From Heligmosomoides polygyrus polygyrus (lineage: Eukaryota; Nematoda; Chromadorea; Rhabditida; Heligmosomidae), in NCBI GenBank assembly GCA_947396885.1, contig OX377204.1, forward strand, positions 48,781,139-48,845,138: 64,000 nt of DNA, in the 5' to 3' direction. The translations under genes and the position numbers were made by a program. A model generated the notes under the pieces. It saw only the letters and a program-made list of their open reading frames with translations. It made no database searches and had not been told where the DNA came from. Positions 41,880-54,700 of this stretch are shown here, in pieces (position 1 is the stretch's first letter; every line of letters begins with the position of its first letter).

Positions 41880-43552
41880 CTTTGAAAAACGGCCTTAATG
41901 CTCCTACAGTTCCTGAAGAGACGTGTCTAGGACCGCTCAAGTTTCTAATTTTCATCAACGACCTGCCCAATTGTCTGCCTCATGAAGTGTCGTGTTCTAT
42001 TTATGCGGAGGACTCCAAAATATACTCGTTTAGCAACACGAATGCCTTTCAACAGGCTCTTGATACTATTGATATGTGGTCTAAGAAATGGATGCTTGAT
42101 ATATCGCTGGAATAAAACAGCTGTAATGTGCATAGGGAAAAGGCATCCGAGGGATTTAGCGTTTCAGTTAGGGCACACTGTAGTGCACACCACGTCATGT
42201 GTTCGAGACTTCGGCTTACTGTACTCTGATGCCCTTTCGTTCGAAAAATACATCGACTGCATAGTAATATCTGCCCGTGGAAAATCAAGCTTTATTCTAC
42301 GTGCCTTTCAAACACTTTAAATGTCTACACTTTTCCAACTTTTTACCACTTATGTAAGACCAATGCTTGAGTACTGTAAACCAATCTGGACGCCCTCTGA
42401 AGTAGTATACATTGAAAAGCTCGAAAAAGTTCAGAAAAGGTTCACTAAACAGGTATTTTCCAGAAATGGGTTGTTTAATGTGAACTACCGAGAGAGATTA
42501 ACTCTACTCGGGAGCACGTCTTTGCAGCTAAGAAGGGTCCTATATGACCAAATTCTTATTTATAAAATCATTTCTGGGCGCTTTGACTTCGATAGACATA
42601 AACTGTTTGATTTTGTAGAATTCAATCACCGCACAAGAGGACATCTTTTGAGGTTGTCCGCTCTCAGCAGTACTTAGACTCATTTCTTGTACGAGCTGTA
42701 AGAGTCTGGAATAATTTGCCTGCAGCTGTGGTGTCGTCGTCAACATCAGCAACATTCAGTCAGAGATTGGAGTCGCATTTAAAAGAGCAGGGGTTTTTCT
42801 GAATTTAACGTATTTTTTAAGTTTTGCAACGGCGAATATTACAGGAACGTGTCGGTACCACCTTCGAGCAAAGTTTCCTTCTCGTGATAATCTCTATATC
42901 CCAGATATGTTTTTCACACCTTACATCTGTTAAGCATCAGTTTGCTAATTTGTGTTGGTGTTCATCTCTATTGTTTTTTAATAGTGTGTTACTTAATTTT
43001 CTCTATTATAAGCTCGTTTTTATGTTTCTACCTTTCTCTGTGAGGTGACCGGCACGAGCGCAGCGTAAGAGAGCTTAGTCCTTGATTACATATGACATAT
43101 AATATTTTGATTTACATACAATTATCTAGACGTACATATTTACATTATAATATACTTTCCTTGCTGTCACTTTTCTACAATTCATGCAGCACTCGTCTCG
43201 TGCCTCCCTACCAGGCAATCGCTGGGGTGTGTACCAGTTTGAAGAGGCCCTTGAAAGATAGGACCCGCCCCAAAGTGACGTGCTTAGTAGGTCGTAGCGC
43301 CAGCGTCTTCCGTAAGTTTCAATTTTGTGACGCAATTTTTGTGACGCAAATTCTTTTTTTCTCTTTTGTTCAATTTTTTTCAATATTTTGATGCCACTGA
43401 GATCTTGGGCTGCTCTCGAGCTGTGCTAATCACAATTCCAGGGTTTTGTTCACGTTGCTACATGGCGAATCATTGAATTTCTTGTTCTTATGCATAACCG
43501 TTTTCTGTTATGGCTTTTGGCTGAAATAAACATAAACATAAACATAAACATT
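41880..43552 (+). mobile_element. CR1-like (jockey-group) LINE, 5'-truncated
   Basis: Carries the second half of a reverse transcriptase, a 3' untranslated region of about 750 bp and a terminal tandem tail of ATAAAC units (about 43523-43550). Short tandem 3' tails instead of poly(A) are usual for CR1-group elements. The target duplication was not resolved. Confidence 0.8.
41900..42800 (+). pseudogene. CR1-like reverse transcriptase C-terminal pseudogene
   Basis: Begins near LGPLKFLIFINDLPNCL (motif B to C region) with YAEDSKIYS in place of YADD. A frameshift falls near 42110. The next frame gives TAVMCIGKRHPRD, VRDFGLLYSDALSFEKYI, a stop at 42318, then TYVRPMLEYCKPIW, YIEKLEKVQKRFTK and YRERLTLLGSTSLQLRR. 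These are the typical thumb and C-terminal blocks of jockey/CR1 proteins. Motif C Asp-to-Glu, one stop and one or more shifts make it inactive. Confidence 0.82.
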
Positions 43553-43559
43553 TTTATTC

Positions 43560-45830
43560 TTCGCAGCAAGGTAGGCCACAAAGTTCCCTGCTGATCAAAG
43601 CCATATAGACTGGGACGATGCCGTATTGTACCGCGATTTGAGAATTAATTCCTTCACCTTCAACTCCGCCGATTAGGGAAGTTGATTGATCGAATCGCTA
43701 CCACTCCTGCCGACAACCTGTCGCTCTGTTGGCAATGCCGAGTGTCCCGTCTTCCCGTCGCTGAACGGCCACTATACTGCTCCATATGACGCGCCACCAG
43801 CAGAAGCCTCATACGTGAGGTCCTTGGCGATCGCGGAGTACTCCAGTAGCCAGTGCGATGCCGACGCCGACGGTCCGAGTAGGGAAAAAGAAGAGGTCGG
43901 GATTGATTTGTGTCCTCGCTCAACCAACTGGTTTCGCGCACGTCTTTCGGTTTAATGGGCTAAGAGGGCACGGGTGTCTACGCCGTGATTTGTTCGCCGC
44001 AGTCTCCGTATACGCTCTGTTCAATCATTTCCCTTTGGAGATAGGAAGAGCGACTCGTTCATAAGCATTCGGTAATCTTTGGTGCTCCCTCAATGACCAA
44101 TCCATCCCTTTCGCTTTGTGGAACTAGCCAAGATGCCTCAGCTGTCTAGAATTCTGATTGTACGAATTTCGCGCTTCTTCCAGTTTCCAGATGACACTTT
44201 AATGGGCAGCATTTCGTTTTGCTCAAACGCTCGCCCTCGTGGATGGTGGGTGAAACTTCCATTTAGGCAGACGTTTCCCTCTCTGATACAATTGTCGTCA
44301 AAACGAATAACTCGCCTCTTCATAAGTTCGACTAATATTCTGCTGCCTCCATTCTCGCTCATGTACTCATCAACTGAGGCTTTTGTGGCTGGAATGTTCC
44401 CCTTCTGGAACGCCGGAAGAAATGCCTAACAAAGATTTATTTATTTACTTGTTCGCTTTCGTGGACAATCAGCTAAAGAGTGCAACAATGGTAGCGAGGC
44501 TAAATTCATTTTAGTATGGAAAAATGAAAAGGAAACACTAAGATGGAAACCAGGAAGTATGCGAAACGGTGGCAAACTGGTATTCACTTGGAACTGCCGG
44601 CCGATGAGCTCTTTGTGTTGTCTCAAAAAATTCGATTAATTATTTTCATTCGAAAGTTCATAGTAAGCGAAAACTAAGAACCTTGCATTACCTCTCACTC
44701 AGAGAATATGGATCTAAAAATGGCCTTTCCTTGCAATAGAAAATGATATTTACTAGCTGGAACTCTTGACAAGGAACCTGCCGTGTCAACGTAAATGTGA
44801 GGTTGAATCGCGAGGTTCCAAAAGCCCTCACTACTTCTAGAGATGTTGTTCAGCAAAAAGCAAGGTGCACTGAAAATCAGATGCCATCACCCCATCTCGC
44901 CGTGCTACAAAACCGATCAACTTCGCTCATTGCCTGCCCGTTGCAGTTCTTGTTCTGTCTGCGCTCATCATCCAGCCCCCTCCCCCCGCCCCTGACGAAC
45001 TGTGAGCTCCCGCTCCCTGAAGTGCTCCTCTCAGCGATCACAACTGGTTGCGGTTTGAGAGTGACGAAGCGAGACCCAAACACAATAGGGCGATTCTGGA
45101 ACAGCAGCTCGCCCCGGGTTCTCGCTGAACTTGCACTCGATGCGATCCATTCGCCCTTGTTAAGTTGCGATGGCGGTAGTTGATCCCATACACCGCGAGT
45201 GCGGCTCCGAGATTAGGTGATAGCCTTTGCATGCTCGCTGAAGTCATCACCCAGCTTTGTCCATACAACCATGAATCGGGTTATAGGTATTTAGCCTGAG
45301 AATCAGAAAGCAATAGAAACGGCTGAGAAAGGTAGAGATATTCTTCGCTGCCACAAACTCGGAAACGATCGTGTAAAGAAAGTCTCGAGGCGGTCGAATC
45401 CAGCCAACTCTCATCACTGTTTGCCCCATAACTTTTACACTTATTATACTAATGAGCCCCATGGTGTTTCGTTTTCTTTTAAATTCTGTAATTCTGGGCC
45501 AGATTGTGTTGTTAGAATTTTTTTTTGCAAGAAAGTACTGCATTCCCCTGTGATGCTGGAAGGACTAGCTTGACGGCCTAATATAACAGATTGCATCAAA
45601 AATGCGCACAAAGTGGTAGGGTTTATTTGCAGCCTTTTCAAAGCGCAGCATAAAAATTGTTCTTGTTAGCATTCTCATCATTCCAGCTGTCAGCGTAGCA
45701 CGAAGAAGAGTTACAGTATTGAGAAAATCTCCGCAAATGCTTTGTTTATGTGTTCGGAATATGGACGTAGACAGGATCTTGCCCGAACACGACTGTACTT
45801 GTTCCGAACTATATTAATGTGACATTATGT
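43560..45830. other. No gene recognised
   Basis: Several open frames of 60-128 codons (for example 44797-45183 plus, 43660-43941 minus), none with motifs or a supportable exon chain. Confidence 0.35.
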
Positions 45831-45833
45831 CCA

Positions 45834-46095
45834 AGCACGTGGCTGCGCAGTCGGAGAAGGAGTCGACTTTTGCGAGCACCGTGGATCGAGATTCAGGTTT
45901 CAGTGTCCGCTCAGGGTAACCAAGCCCTTCACCCTTCGGGCTTGGCAGACTGATACGAGAGTTGCGGGAAAATACCAACGCACTGACTTCTCCATCGGCT
46001 GGTCTGCCGAAGGCTACTTTGACAGTCGGCCTACCGTCGGAGCTACCTTCACGGTATCTTATAAAAATAGAATGCGGGACATATCTCACAAATCG
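45834..46095 (+). mobile_element. tRNA-derived SINE, diverged copy
   Basis: Follows the SINE at 25867-26149 block by block: CTGCGCAGTCGGAGAAGGAG, then GGTAACCAAGCCCTTCACCC, CGCACTGACTTCTCCATCGG, CTACCTTCACGGTATCTTAT and AGAATGCGGGAC. Diverged; target duplication not found. Confidence 0.75.
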
Positions 46096-46201
46096 ATTTG
46101 CCTGCTGCCTTTTACCGTAACGTTGCTTCTCATTAAAGCAGGAACGTGAAATAAACGTTCCTTAACCGATGCTCTGAGGCACGTCATTGTCCATCTCAAT
46201 A

Positions 46202-46506
46202 GCCCGTTCTTTTCTGGAACTGAATATGATCATCCTCGCATCTGATGAACATAGCTCTATGTGCTTCTTTGGAAGGCAGCTGTATTTCCTCTTTCAATCC
46301 ATTGGACCACTCCACCATGTTTCCCGTGCATGCATCCATTGAAGCTGTTGACCCTGTGGGAAGAGCAGCACCCAGAACTTCCGTCAAGTGGTCTTCGTTA
46401 TTAGGTCCCTGACTGAAAATTTGTAGGGATGTAACTAATGTCATGGGTCCTTCAAAATGTACAGCCTTCAGTCCAGTTTTACTGCCTCTGCCATCTAAAT
46501 CCACTG
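46202..46506 (-). CDS. Tentative minus-strand exon, unknown product
   Basis: Follows an AATTGCAG acceptor (minus). It is open for about 100 codons to TGA with balanced, protein-like composition, including VHFEGPMTLVTSLQIF, GAALPTGSTASMDACTG and EAHRAMFIRCEDDHIQF. I recognise no family. No donor-side partner or polyadenylation signal was confirmed. Confidence 0.28.
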
Positions 46507-46509
46507 CAA

Positions 46510-48640
46510 TTTATGCGAAGGTACGCAGCGGCGGTGCAGACGTCTGGCAAGTGGATAACTCATAAGATCGGACTCGGTACTGAGATGCCACATTCATAAC
46601 AATGGTGGTGAACATTAAATGGTAGATAATGTACGCGGAAGCCCTGCAAGAACTTCCGAGTTGTGGGGCTCCGAGGTTCAATTTTCCATCATTCGACATG
46701 AGTCGTGTTGAGGACCTCCAAGTGAAACTGCATTGCGCAGCAATTCACATTCTGGAACCTCGCGAGCCGCACGAGACCTCTAGCTTTGAGAACTTAATGC
46801 CTTGGCTGCTTCGCATCAAGGAGCCCCGCATCTTCCACTGAATGAGAGCTCACTGCAGCGCATAGTTGCGCCTCGTGTGAATAGCGTCCCTTCGGTACAT
46901 GTCGCGAAGGCACACAGCACTGGCAAATGGGAACGCGCCAGCCAATCGTAACCAAGCACATCATCGACCGTACCCAGCCAGGTAATCAGGGTACCGCCCG
47001 TGCAGGCCCTCTCTGAATGGAACGCCATTCGATGCGGCCTGATTGACTTGGTGCGTTCCCACCTCCCAGGGCTGTGAGCCTTCGCGAAATATAAATACCT
47101 TCCGTATCACCTGCCACTCATTCCAGCAGATATAATGCGGAAACAAAACAAAAGCTGCTGAAGAAGACAGGCGAACACTTCAGGAGCTCGAAAGCAACGA
47201 TTTTCACGGGTAGGGTAGTATGAAAAGGAGCGCTTTTCTATCACGGTTAGACACACGGAATAAAACATTAGTGAGCAGCCACCGAATTTTCGCATCGTTG
47301 GAACCATCGCTCCAGAAGAAATCTCCATGTCACTAAGCGGTGAACTGGAGTGGTGGACGAACTCAACGACTTCGAATTCGTATGTTATCCTTCGGCACTA
47401 AGTCGCAGATACCCTGCACTACCGCGACCGACTTAAGAAGTGTTGAAAAAAATGCTCGATGATAAAAAGCACGGGTTGTGTTCTTTAAGTAGTGCCTTCG
47501 AGCGCATTTGGCGAAGTAGATAGGGAGAGCCAATCCCGTCAGCAGAGCTTACGTTCGTTTCGCCCCTTTTCGGGTCAACCAAACCTTGTCACCCTCTATG
47601 GTCTGGTGTAGATACTAGATTATTTTAAGAAAAAGTCACTGATAGCAGTGGCTTGTCTGATGGCTGCTTTCCTGGCACAATGCGCAGCGCATCCTATGAA
47701 AGGATTGATTAACACCGACCCGATCCTTTATCTTCATCCATGTGTGCATGTGTGTCGGACGACCTACTTTGAACTGACTGCGTCAGGGAAGGAAAGGTCT
47801 CGAACGGCTTCTGCAGACCCTAGAAATGAAGCAGACAGTGTACTATTCTCTGCCTATACGGCAGTGCTGCAAGAACAATGCCCAATACTACAGTCAATCG
47901 CAGCTGTATGGAAGCTTGCTGGATCACCTGTAGCCGACCTAGTTCGAGCCTTCTCTTATATGACTGTCTGTCTCCACGGCCTTGTAGCAGGATTAGTAGT
48001 TCTCAGCGAGGTGTTCACCGGTCCGAATATTGGCTAGCCTTCAACAGAATATTTGAAGGTATTGGATTAAGAATTCCGGTATTCTCTAGAAAAACAGAAG
48101 AGAATTAGCCAGCTGTTTCAGGAGCCTTGGCTGCCTAACCAGGACAAGGCCTTGTAATACATAGCATGAAAAGAATATTATGTCTGGAAGTAAATAGTAG
48201 ACATTGGCAGAGTCTTCATAGGGAGTAAACCCCGCTTTTTCTTCCGTGAATATTCAAAGACTTGCCCAATGCAGAGTCATTCATAAGCTCCTTCCAGAAG
48301 AGCTTCCTAGTTTTCGTCAAGTGTCCAAATGTTTCTAACGACCTTCGGACTTTATGAAACTCGGACATCCACTAAAAGATGTCTATAATAGATTCCGCGT
48401 TCTTTGTTGAGGCGATCCCCCTTCTCTTAAGAAGTGCCGGCAGTTTGCAAATAGCTGATGACAGCAATGTGGCAAGGCGTGGTGTTGTTGCCGCCGAATG
48501 CAGCGGCATACAAGTTACGCCGTATTACTACTCCTCCTATCTTTGCCATCTGTATTCGATAGAGTGGATGCTTCCTTTCAAATGATCCCGTACTCATGCT
48601 CATCTCTAACAGCGAAGCCCACAGAAACACTTGATGAATT
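46510..48640. other. No gene recognised upstream of bestrophin
   Basis: The longest open frame (47648-48037, plus, 129 codons) has no motif. The region just upstream of the bestrophin ATG is expected to hold its promoter, but no element could be pinned down. Confidence 0.35.
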
Positions 48641-48647
48641 CTTACAG
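48641..48647 (+). promoter_or_regulatory. Possible trans-splice acceptor for bestrophin
   Basis: CTTACAG ends 12 nt before ATG 48660. A short distance between an acceptor and the start codon is what spliced-leader trans-splicing in nematodes typically gives. A cis-spliced upstream 5' UTR exon would look the same. Confidence 0.4.
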
Positions 48648-48659
48648 GTCCCCAACAAG

Positions 48660-48785
48660 ATGACGATCTCCTACGATGAGGAGTTTTCGTCGCTGATGCT
48701 TCGGTGGCGTGGATCCCTCTGGAAAGCTGTGCTGAAGGACTTGATCGCTTTCTATATCGGCTACTACATCATCCTTGCTATTCAG
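48660..48785 (+). CDS. Bestrophin exon 1
   Basis: Encodes the conserved start and first helix (MLRWRGSLWK, FYIGYYIILAIQ). Ends in phase 0 at a GTACGA donor. The next exon is 4.4 kb away because of a LINE in intron 1. Confidence 0.93.
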
Positions 48786-51700
48786 GTACGATTCGCTAGT
48801 CGACATAGGAGGTGTTGCAAAAACAATCGGAGCAGGGACGCCAACATCGGCGACGCCTTTGTGAGCGCTGGGAATGACGGCCGTCTTCGACTACATGTCT
48901 TTCAGTCGGGCTTAACTGTTAAAACTTAACGTAAAACATAAAAATCATTTTTTTAAACACTTTACGTTTGACAAACATTAAAATTGTCAGAATTTGAACT
49001 AGTAAGTCAATAATTTTACACATCCAAAAATGTTATAACACCTTCCTCTTCACTGTCTAGCCACCGAGAAGGTGTTATAACAAAAAAGGTTCGTCTATGG
49101 CGAAACGAACCTTTTTCAAAAAGAAAAATATGTAACTCTATTCGTTACGCTTTGACTTTTCTTTATTATATCCACTGCAAACGCGATAATCAGAAGAGAG
49201 CGAAAATGAGGCAATTTGAAAACGTGTTTCCGAACGGAGGAGAACACGGTTACCCAGCAGTACTCCACCCTACGCTGCCTTTCCCATCTTCTTCTTCTTC
49301 TTCTTCTTCTTCTTCTTCTTCTTCTTCTTCTTCAGCGTTTGTCCCGCATCGTAGCGGGGTGAGCTATTCTGGTGTTATGACGCCACCTTTCCCGATCCAG
49401 CGCTAGATCAGGGTAAACACCAGTAATCTTCAAGTCCGCATGTAACGTATCTAACCAGCGCTGCTTCGGGCGCCCTCTAGGCCGCTTTCCTATTACCTCG
49501 AAGTTGAGGCCTATATTGCGGACGCTGTCTTTCTTTCCACGCAGAACGTGGCCGTACCATCGCAAGCGAGCTTCGCGCATCTTGTCGGCTATCGGCGCGA
49601 CACCGAACTTCTGCCGAATGACATCGTTTCGGATGCGATCCATGCGCGTGACTCCAGCCGTCCAGCGCAGCATTTTCGTCTCCATGACGCTGAGGCGCGT
49701 TCCATCTTCCTTAGTCGCAGGTCAACACTCAGACGTGACTGCAGATCCCAGGTACTTAAAGACCGAAGTGCATGGGAGCTGGATGCCGTTAACCTTGATG
49801 GAGCTGGACTCAGTAACGTCCATCGTTAGATATTCGGTTTCTTCACGTTCAATTTGAGTCCAAACCGCTCCAAGCGATCACACCAAGCTTGCACCTCTCG
49901 CTCGACTTCATCTTTATCTTCGCTAGCGAGCATTACGTCATCAGCTAAAGCAACGTCCAAGGGACGGGCTTCTGAAGATCTCGTGTGATGGCATCCATGA
50001 CGACAACAAAGAGGAGTGGGGAAAGCGCAGAACCCTGATGTACCCCGAAAGAGATGGGAAACTCCATCGAGGTTCCAGCTGCAGCTTGAACTAGACTCTT
50101 TGGAGAAGAGTAGAGGATTCGCACCCACTCTATGAGCTCTTCAGGAACTCCATGATGTCGCAAGGCGTACCATCTCACTTCACGCGGTACGCGGTCAAAG
50201 GCCTTCTCCAAGACGAGAAAGGCTATATGCACCGGCTTTTGTTTCTCGCGATGCTTCACGAATTCGTCTGTCAAGGATCCGCTCGAAGATCTTCACGCTG
50301 TGCGAAAGCAAGCGAATCGGACAGTAACTGGAGCAGTCTGCAGGACTGCCCTTCTTCTTCCAAATCGGAATCGTCCTACCTTGGCGCCAACACTCAGGCA
50401 CCTTTTTCTCCGCCACAACCTGATTAAGGAACTTCGCCAACCACTCAGCAGGGTACCAAAACTTCTAACTCCACTGTTCTGCTGCCACGTCGTCGGGCCC
50501 AGTCGCTTTGTCTGGCCTCATCTTCTTCAAAGCCGCTTCACTTTCCTCCACGGTGATCTTCTGAACGGGGCCGTGGGTTGGAGCCGTTGAGGGGATGGCT
50601 GGATGAGGAAATTCTACTGTAGAGATTTCCTCAAAGTAATCGCGCCATCGCTTCAATGCCTTCTTGCGGTCCATAAGAAGCTGGCCGTTCTCATCATTGA
50701 TGCCGAAGAACTTCTCGATGTCCTCGGTCTGGCGATGGCGATTCTTTGCGAGTCGGTACAGATACCGCTCACTATCGCGCGACTCGAGCTTCTCGTTGAC
50801 ATCTCCATAATGAGCGGCTTTTGCAACAGCCACGGCCTTCTTTGCAGCTTTCTTCGCTTCTTGGTACTTCCGCCAGTTTTCGGCTGTCTTTTCGCCGAGA
50901 AACACGTGATATAGCGTCTTCTTCTCTCGAACTTTGGCTTTCACGTCATCTGTCCACAGCCAGGCCTGCTTGTCGACCTTCCGTCGTCCAGGCTTCGTGA
51001 TGCCGAGATCCGACCGTGCAGCGTGACGAATCGCGTCGGTGGCCTTCTCCCAAGTTTCGTCGACAGTTGTCACTGTCGGTAACCGCACGCGAGAAATTAC
51101 AGCTGCTTCCTTCTCTTTCATTCGCCACCACTTGATTCTTGGTGCACCGCATCGCTCGACCTGCTTCAGCCTCGGAGGGGCGATCTTTAAAGTACAGATC
51201 AGCGGTCGACGCTGTGGGGCGACCGTCTCATACGGCACGACCTTCGCGTCTGTGACAAGACTTCGGTCTCGATCCTTCACAAGGACAAAGTCTATCTGAG
51301 TCCTGGTGTTCCCGCTATAGAACGAGATGAGGTGGGAATCGCGTTTGCGAAATACGGTGTTCACTATGGTGAGGTTGTGCGATTCCGCATATTCAAGGAT
51401 ACGCTCACCATCTGCGTTACGCGACCCGTAGCCGAACCCTCCATGACAGCCGTACCCGTCTTTCGTCGCGCCGACGTGCCCGTTGAGGTCACCAGCGACT
51501 ATGATGACATCTTTCGATGGTACCTCTGCTGTCTTCTCATCAAGCAGGCTCCAAAACTCTTCCTTGGCTTGATCCGAGCAGCCAGTCTGCGGAGCATACG
51601 CAGAGAAGAAGTGATAGAGTCGCTCCTTCGCGGCGACAACGATCTTCATCAATCGATCGTCAAAGCGCTCGACGCTTACAATCGATCGAGTCACGAAATC

Positions 51701-54700
51701 GTTCGGAGACGATTATTCCGACACCATTGGTGGTCCTGGGACTTCCACATAGAACGGCCTTGAAGCCTCGTCCTATGTCCCTTGACTTCGTCCTATGTCC
51801 CACCTCGTCTCCTGCACCGCACAGAAATCAACTCTTCTACGCTCTAGTGATTCAACCAACTCGCACGAGCGGCCCGTCAACGTACCCACATTCAGCGTTG
51901 CCACGCGGGTCCTGCTTACGTTACGGGACTTTCGGACTAGCTCAGTTGCCCCGATGCCGTCCTCGCATCAGGGGCCCTCGCATACTTTTCACACTCGCCG
52001 GGCTTTGCGAGTGCGCGTCGGCTCCCGCGGACGCCGTGGCACTATCTCGATAAACCTGAACAGTCATACACCATGTGATGTGACATGGGTCTTCGTAGGA
52101 CGGCCTGTCACAAGGGCCTGTCGCCTGCAATCGAATGTCCGTGATCGGCTTAGCTCGCAGAGCGAACAGTTTCCAGTGGCACCACGTGGAGGAACGGACA
52201 TCGCCACCGCTGCCTTTCCCATCTCTTCTACATTAATTACTGTCAGATGCTCAGCTCGTGCAAAGGGTTACGACCCATATCTTTCGTAGCTCCTGCAACA
52301 CTCGTCAGTAGCTACGCTTCCGCTTTAACACTTGCAATGGAAGGAGAGGAGATCTCTTGCGGTCGTCGTGGATATCGTGATTAAAAGTCTGCCAAAGTCG
52401 TTAGCAAGCGTTTTCTCGCTTTTTGCAGCTCTGCTCTCCATCACTTGCACGACGTTTTTCAGCTGACCTGGTGATGTCCAACGGAGTAAATCGTTGGGAG
52501 CCCCACAGGTTATCTTTCAGAGAACTGTTAGACGACCAATCCTTAGACCGTCAGTTACCGTGGGTGGAGGGTATCCGGACTGCAATCTTCGAGGCAGGGG
52601 CGACTTTCCCTAGAAAGAAGAACTTCAATTCTGGTAGCAATACACTATGGGGTGGATGAGTTATGCGCAGTCTGCGCACAACTTAAAAACCTCTTCCTTC
52701 AAAAAAGCACCGAATTTGAAGCAATAATCACGTGTCTTTCACCTCCAAACTTCATTCCATCAATTACGCAACCCTCTCTATAAATGACAGGTGCAATATG
52801 TGCAATATGGAAAGACGGGCATCTTCCTATTTCTGTTGCTTTATACTATTATACTATATGTATAACCTTTGTGAACTCTGAATGTGCAAACGGTACCCAT
52901 AATTTTGAATAAAAAGCGTTGTCTCTTTCCGTACCATTCCTTTAAATTTCTCTAAAGATCGCATATTTGTCACATGACTTCCGACATACCTTATCGCCAA
53001 CGTAGTTAAATTTGCTAGCTAAAGCACACTTCCGTTTTCGTGTAACAAGTTCAGTGCTTTATCGCTAATTGTTATTCGCTTATTTGCGTGTCACTCAAAA
53101 CTGAAAAATGTTCATAAGCGGCTTCTCCATTGCATGTCATCCAAGGAAGGAGCGGACAATGTAGTTCTGAAAACGAATAATTCCCTATGTTGAAGTGGTA
53201 CGTGCTGGACGAAAAGCAGAAGGAGTACTTCACTGGATGGATACACTGGTGTGAAATCGGCTCGCAGTACATTCCGCTCTCATTCCTTCTCGGTTTCTTC
53301 GTCTCAGTGATAGTCGCTAGATGGTATGTTTCCGAGCATTTCCGAGAACTGTGTATGAAAACGCGAGCTGTGTTCGTTCAGGTGGGAGCAATTCAACTGG
53401 ATCTCCTGGCCTGACAAGATGATGATGATGGTCTCCGCATGTCTTCCCGGCAAGGAGAACCTGGAAATTCGTCAGGCGATCGCCAGGTGGTCGTCTCTTC
53501 AGGTAGGAGACAGATCGATGGCAAGAGCGATGCACAACCAGACCCTTCTCTGAACAGGCGGCCGTCGCCTGGTCGGGCATCTCCGTGCGAACGCTTAAGC
53601 GCTTCCCCACAGAGCGGCACATGGTTGAGGCGAAACTGATGACGGAGGAGGAGTACGACATGTACATGAACTGCGACGCCCCTCACGGCAAATGGTGAGG
53701 ACTCAACACCTTGGCTACACCTAAAATTCGTTTGGTTCCCCAAATTTTCGGCAGGAGACCTTAGGCTCCAAAACTTCCTCTATCGAAGGGAGTGCTCAAA
53801 GAAAATTCATAATGCACGCGCATATCGAAGTGAGTCTGTCCCGAACTATCTACTGTTGTCGTTGCACTACTATTTATAAAAAATTCATCCGTACGGGGGA
53901 GGCCGTTGTATATGTATGTAGTAGCCAAAAGGGGTAGCAGTCATCGTTTATCAATCCCTATAAGATCAGCAACTCATTCTACATCTACGGGATACCGAGG
54001 AGCCAATTTGATGATTGTTTGGCATACATATGTACCAAGCGGGCTGTTGTCCGACGCACACCGGCAAGGTATCCTAAAATGGGTAACCTCCGGGATCTAG
54101 CTGACCTAAATAACCCATTCAAAGATACCTAGCTGGTGAGCATCGGGCAGCAGCGTACTTAGTACCCAAAATAGTAAGAAACAAAATACGAATAGTACGT
54201 TGCTATTAGGTTGTCCGGAAAGTTCTCAGCGTCTTGTGTTACTATTTTTCATTCGTCCATTATTAAGTAAAAATTCAACTTGCATTGCACGTTATTGCTA
54301 CGTTCTGTGCAGAATTTTTTGCTCTATCTGATCAAGTAATTTGTTTCAACATCTTTCATATTTCTGTTCTTGAAGGGCTTATTGCAGAATGTCGAAGAAG
54401 CAATTAATAACGATATTTTATTTCAACTTCAAATTGGGACAACCCACAACAGCAATCAAGTGTGGTGGCTCAATAGTGTTGGAGAAGACACTGTGCGTCA
54501 GTGCTTCAGTAAATTTCGGACCGGAGATTTCAGCCTCGAAGATGACCCCCGTAGCGGTCGACTTAGAGCAATCCTGGACGACGAGTTGAAGGAATTGGTG
54601 GAAGCTGAACCATTCCAAATAGTCCGCGGGATCGCAGAAGAGCTAGACGTCAGTAAAAGTGCTGTTGCGGATGCTTTGAAACGCCAAAGGAAGGTGAAAA

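Noticed and set aside
47648..48037. 129-codon open frame upstream of bestrophin as a host gene
   Set aside because: No recognised motif, no splice signals at its edges and no polyadenylation signal; left as unassigned.
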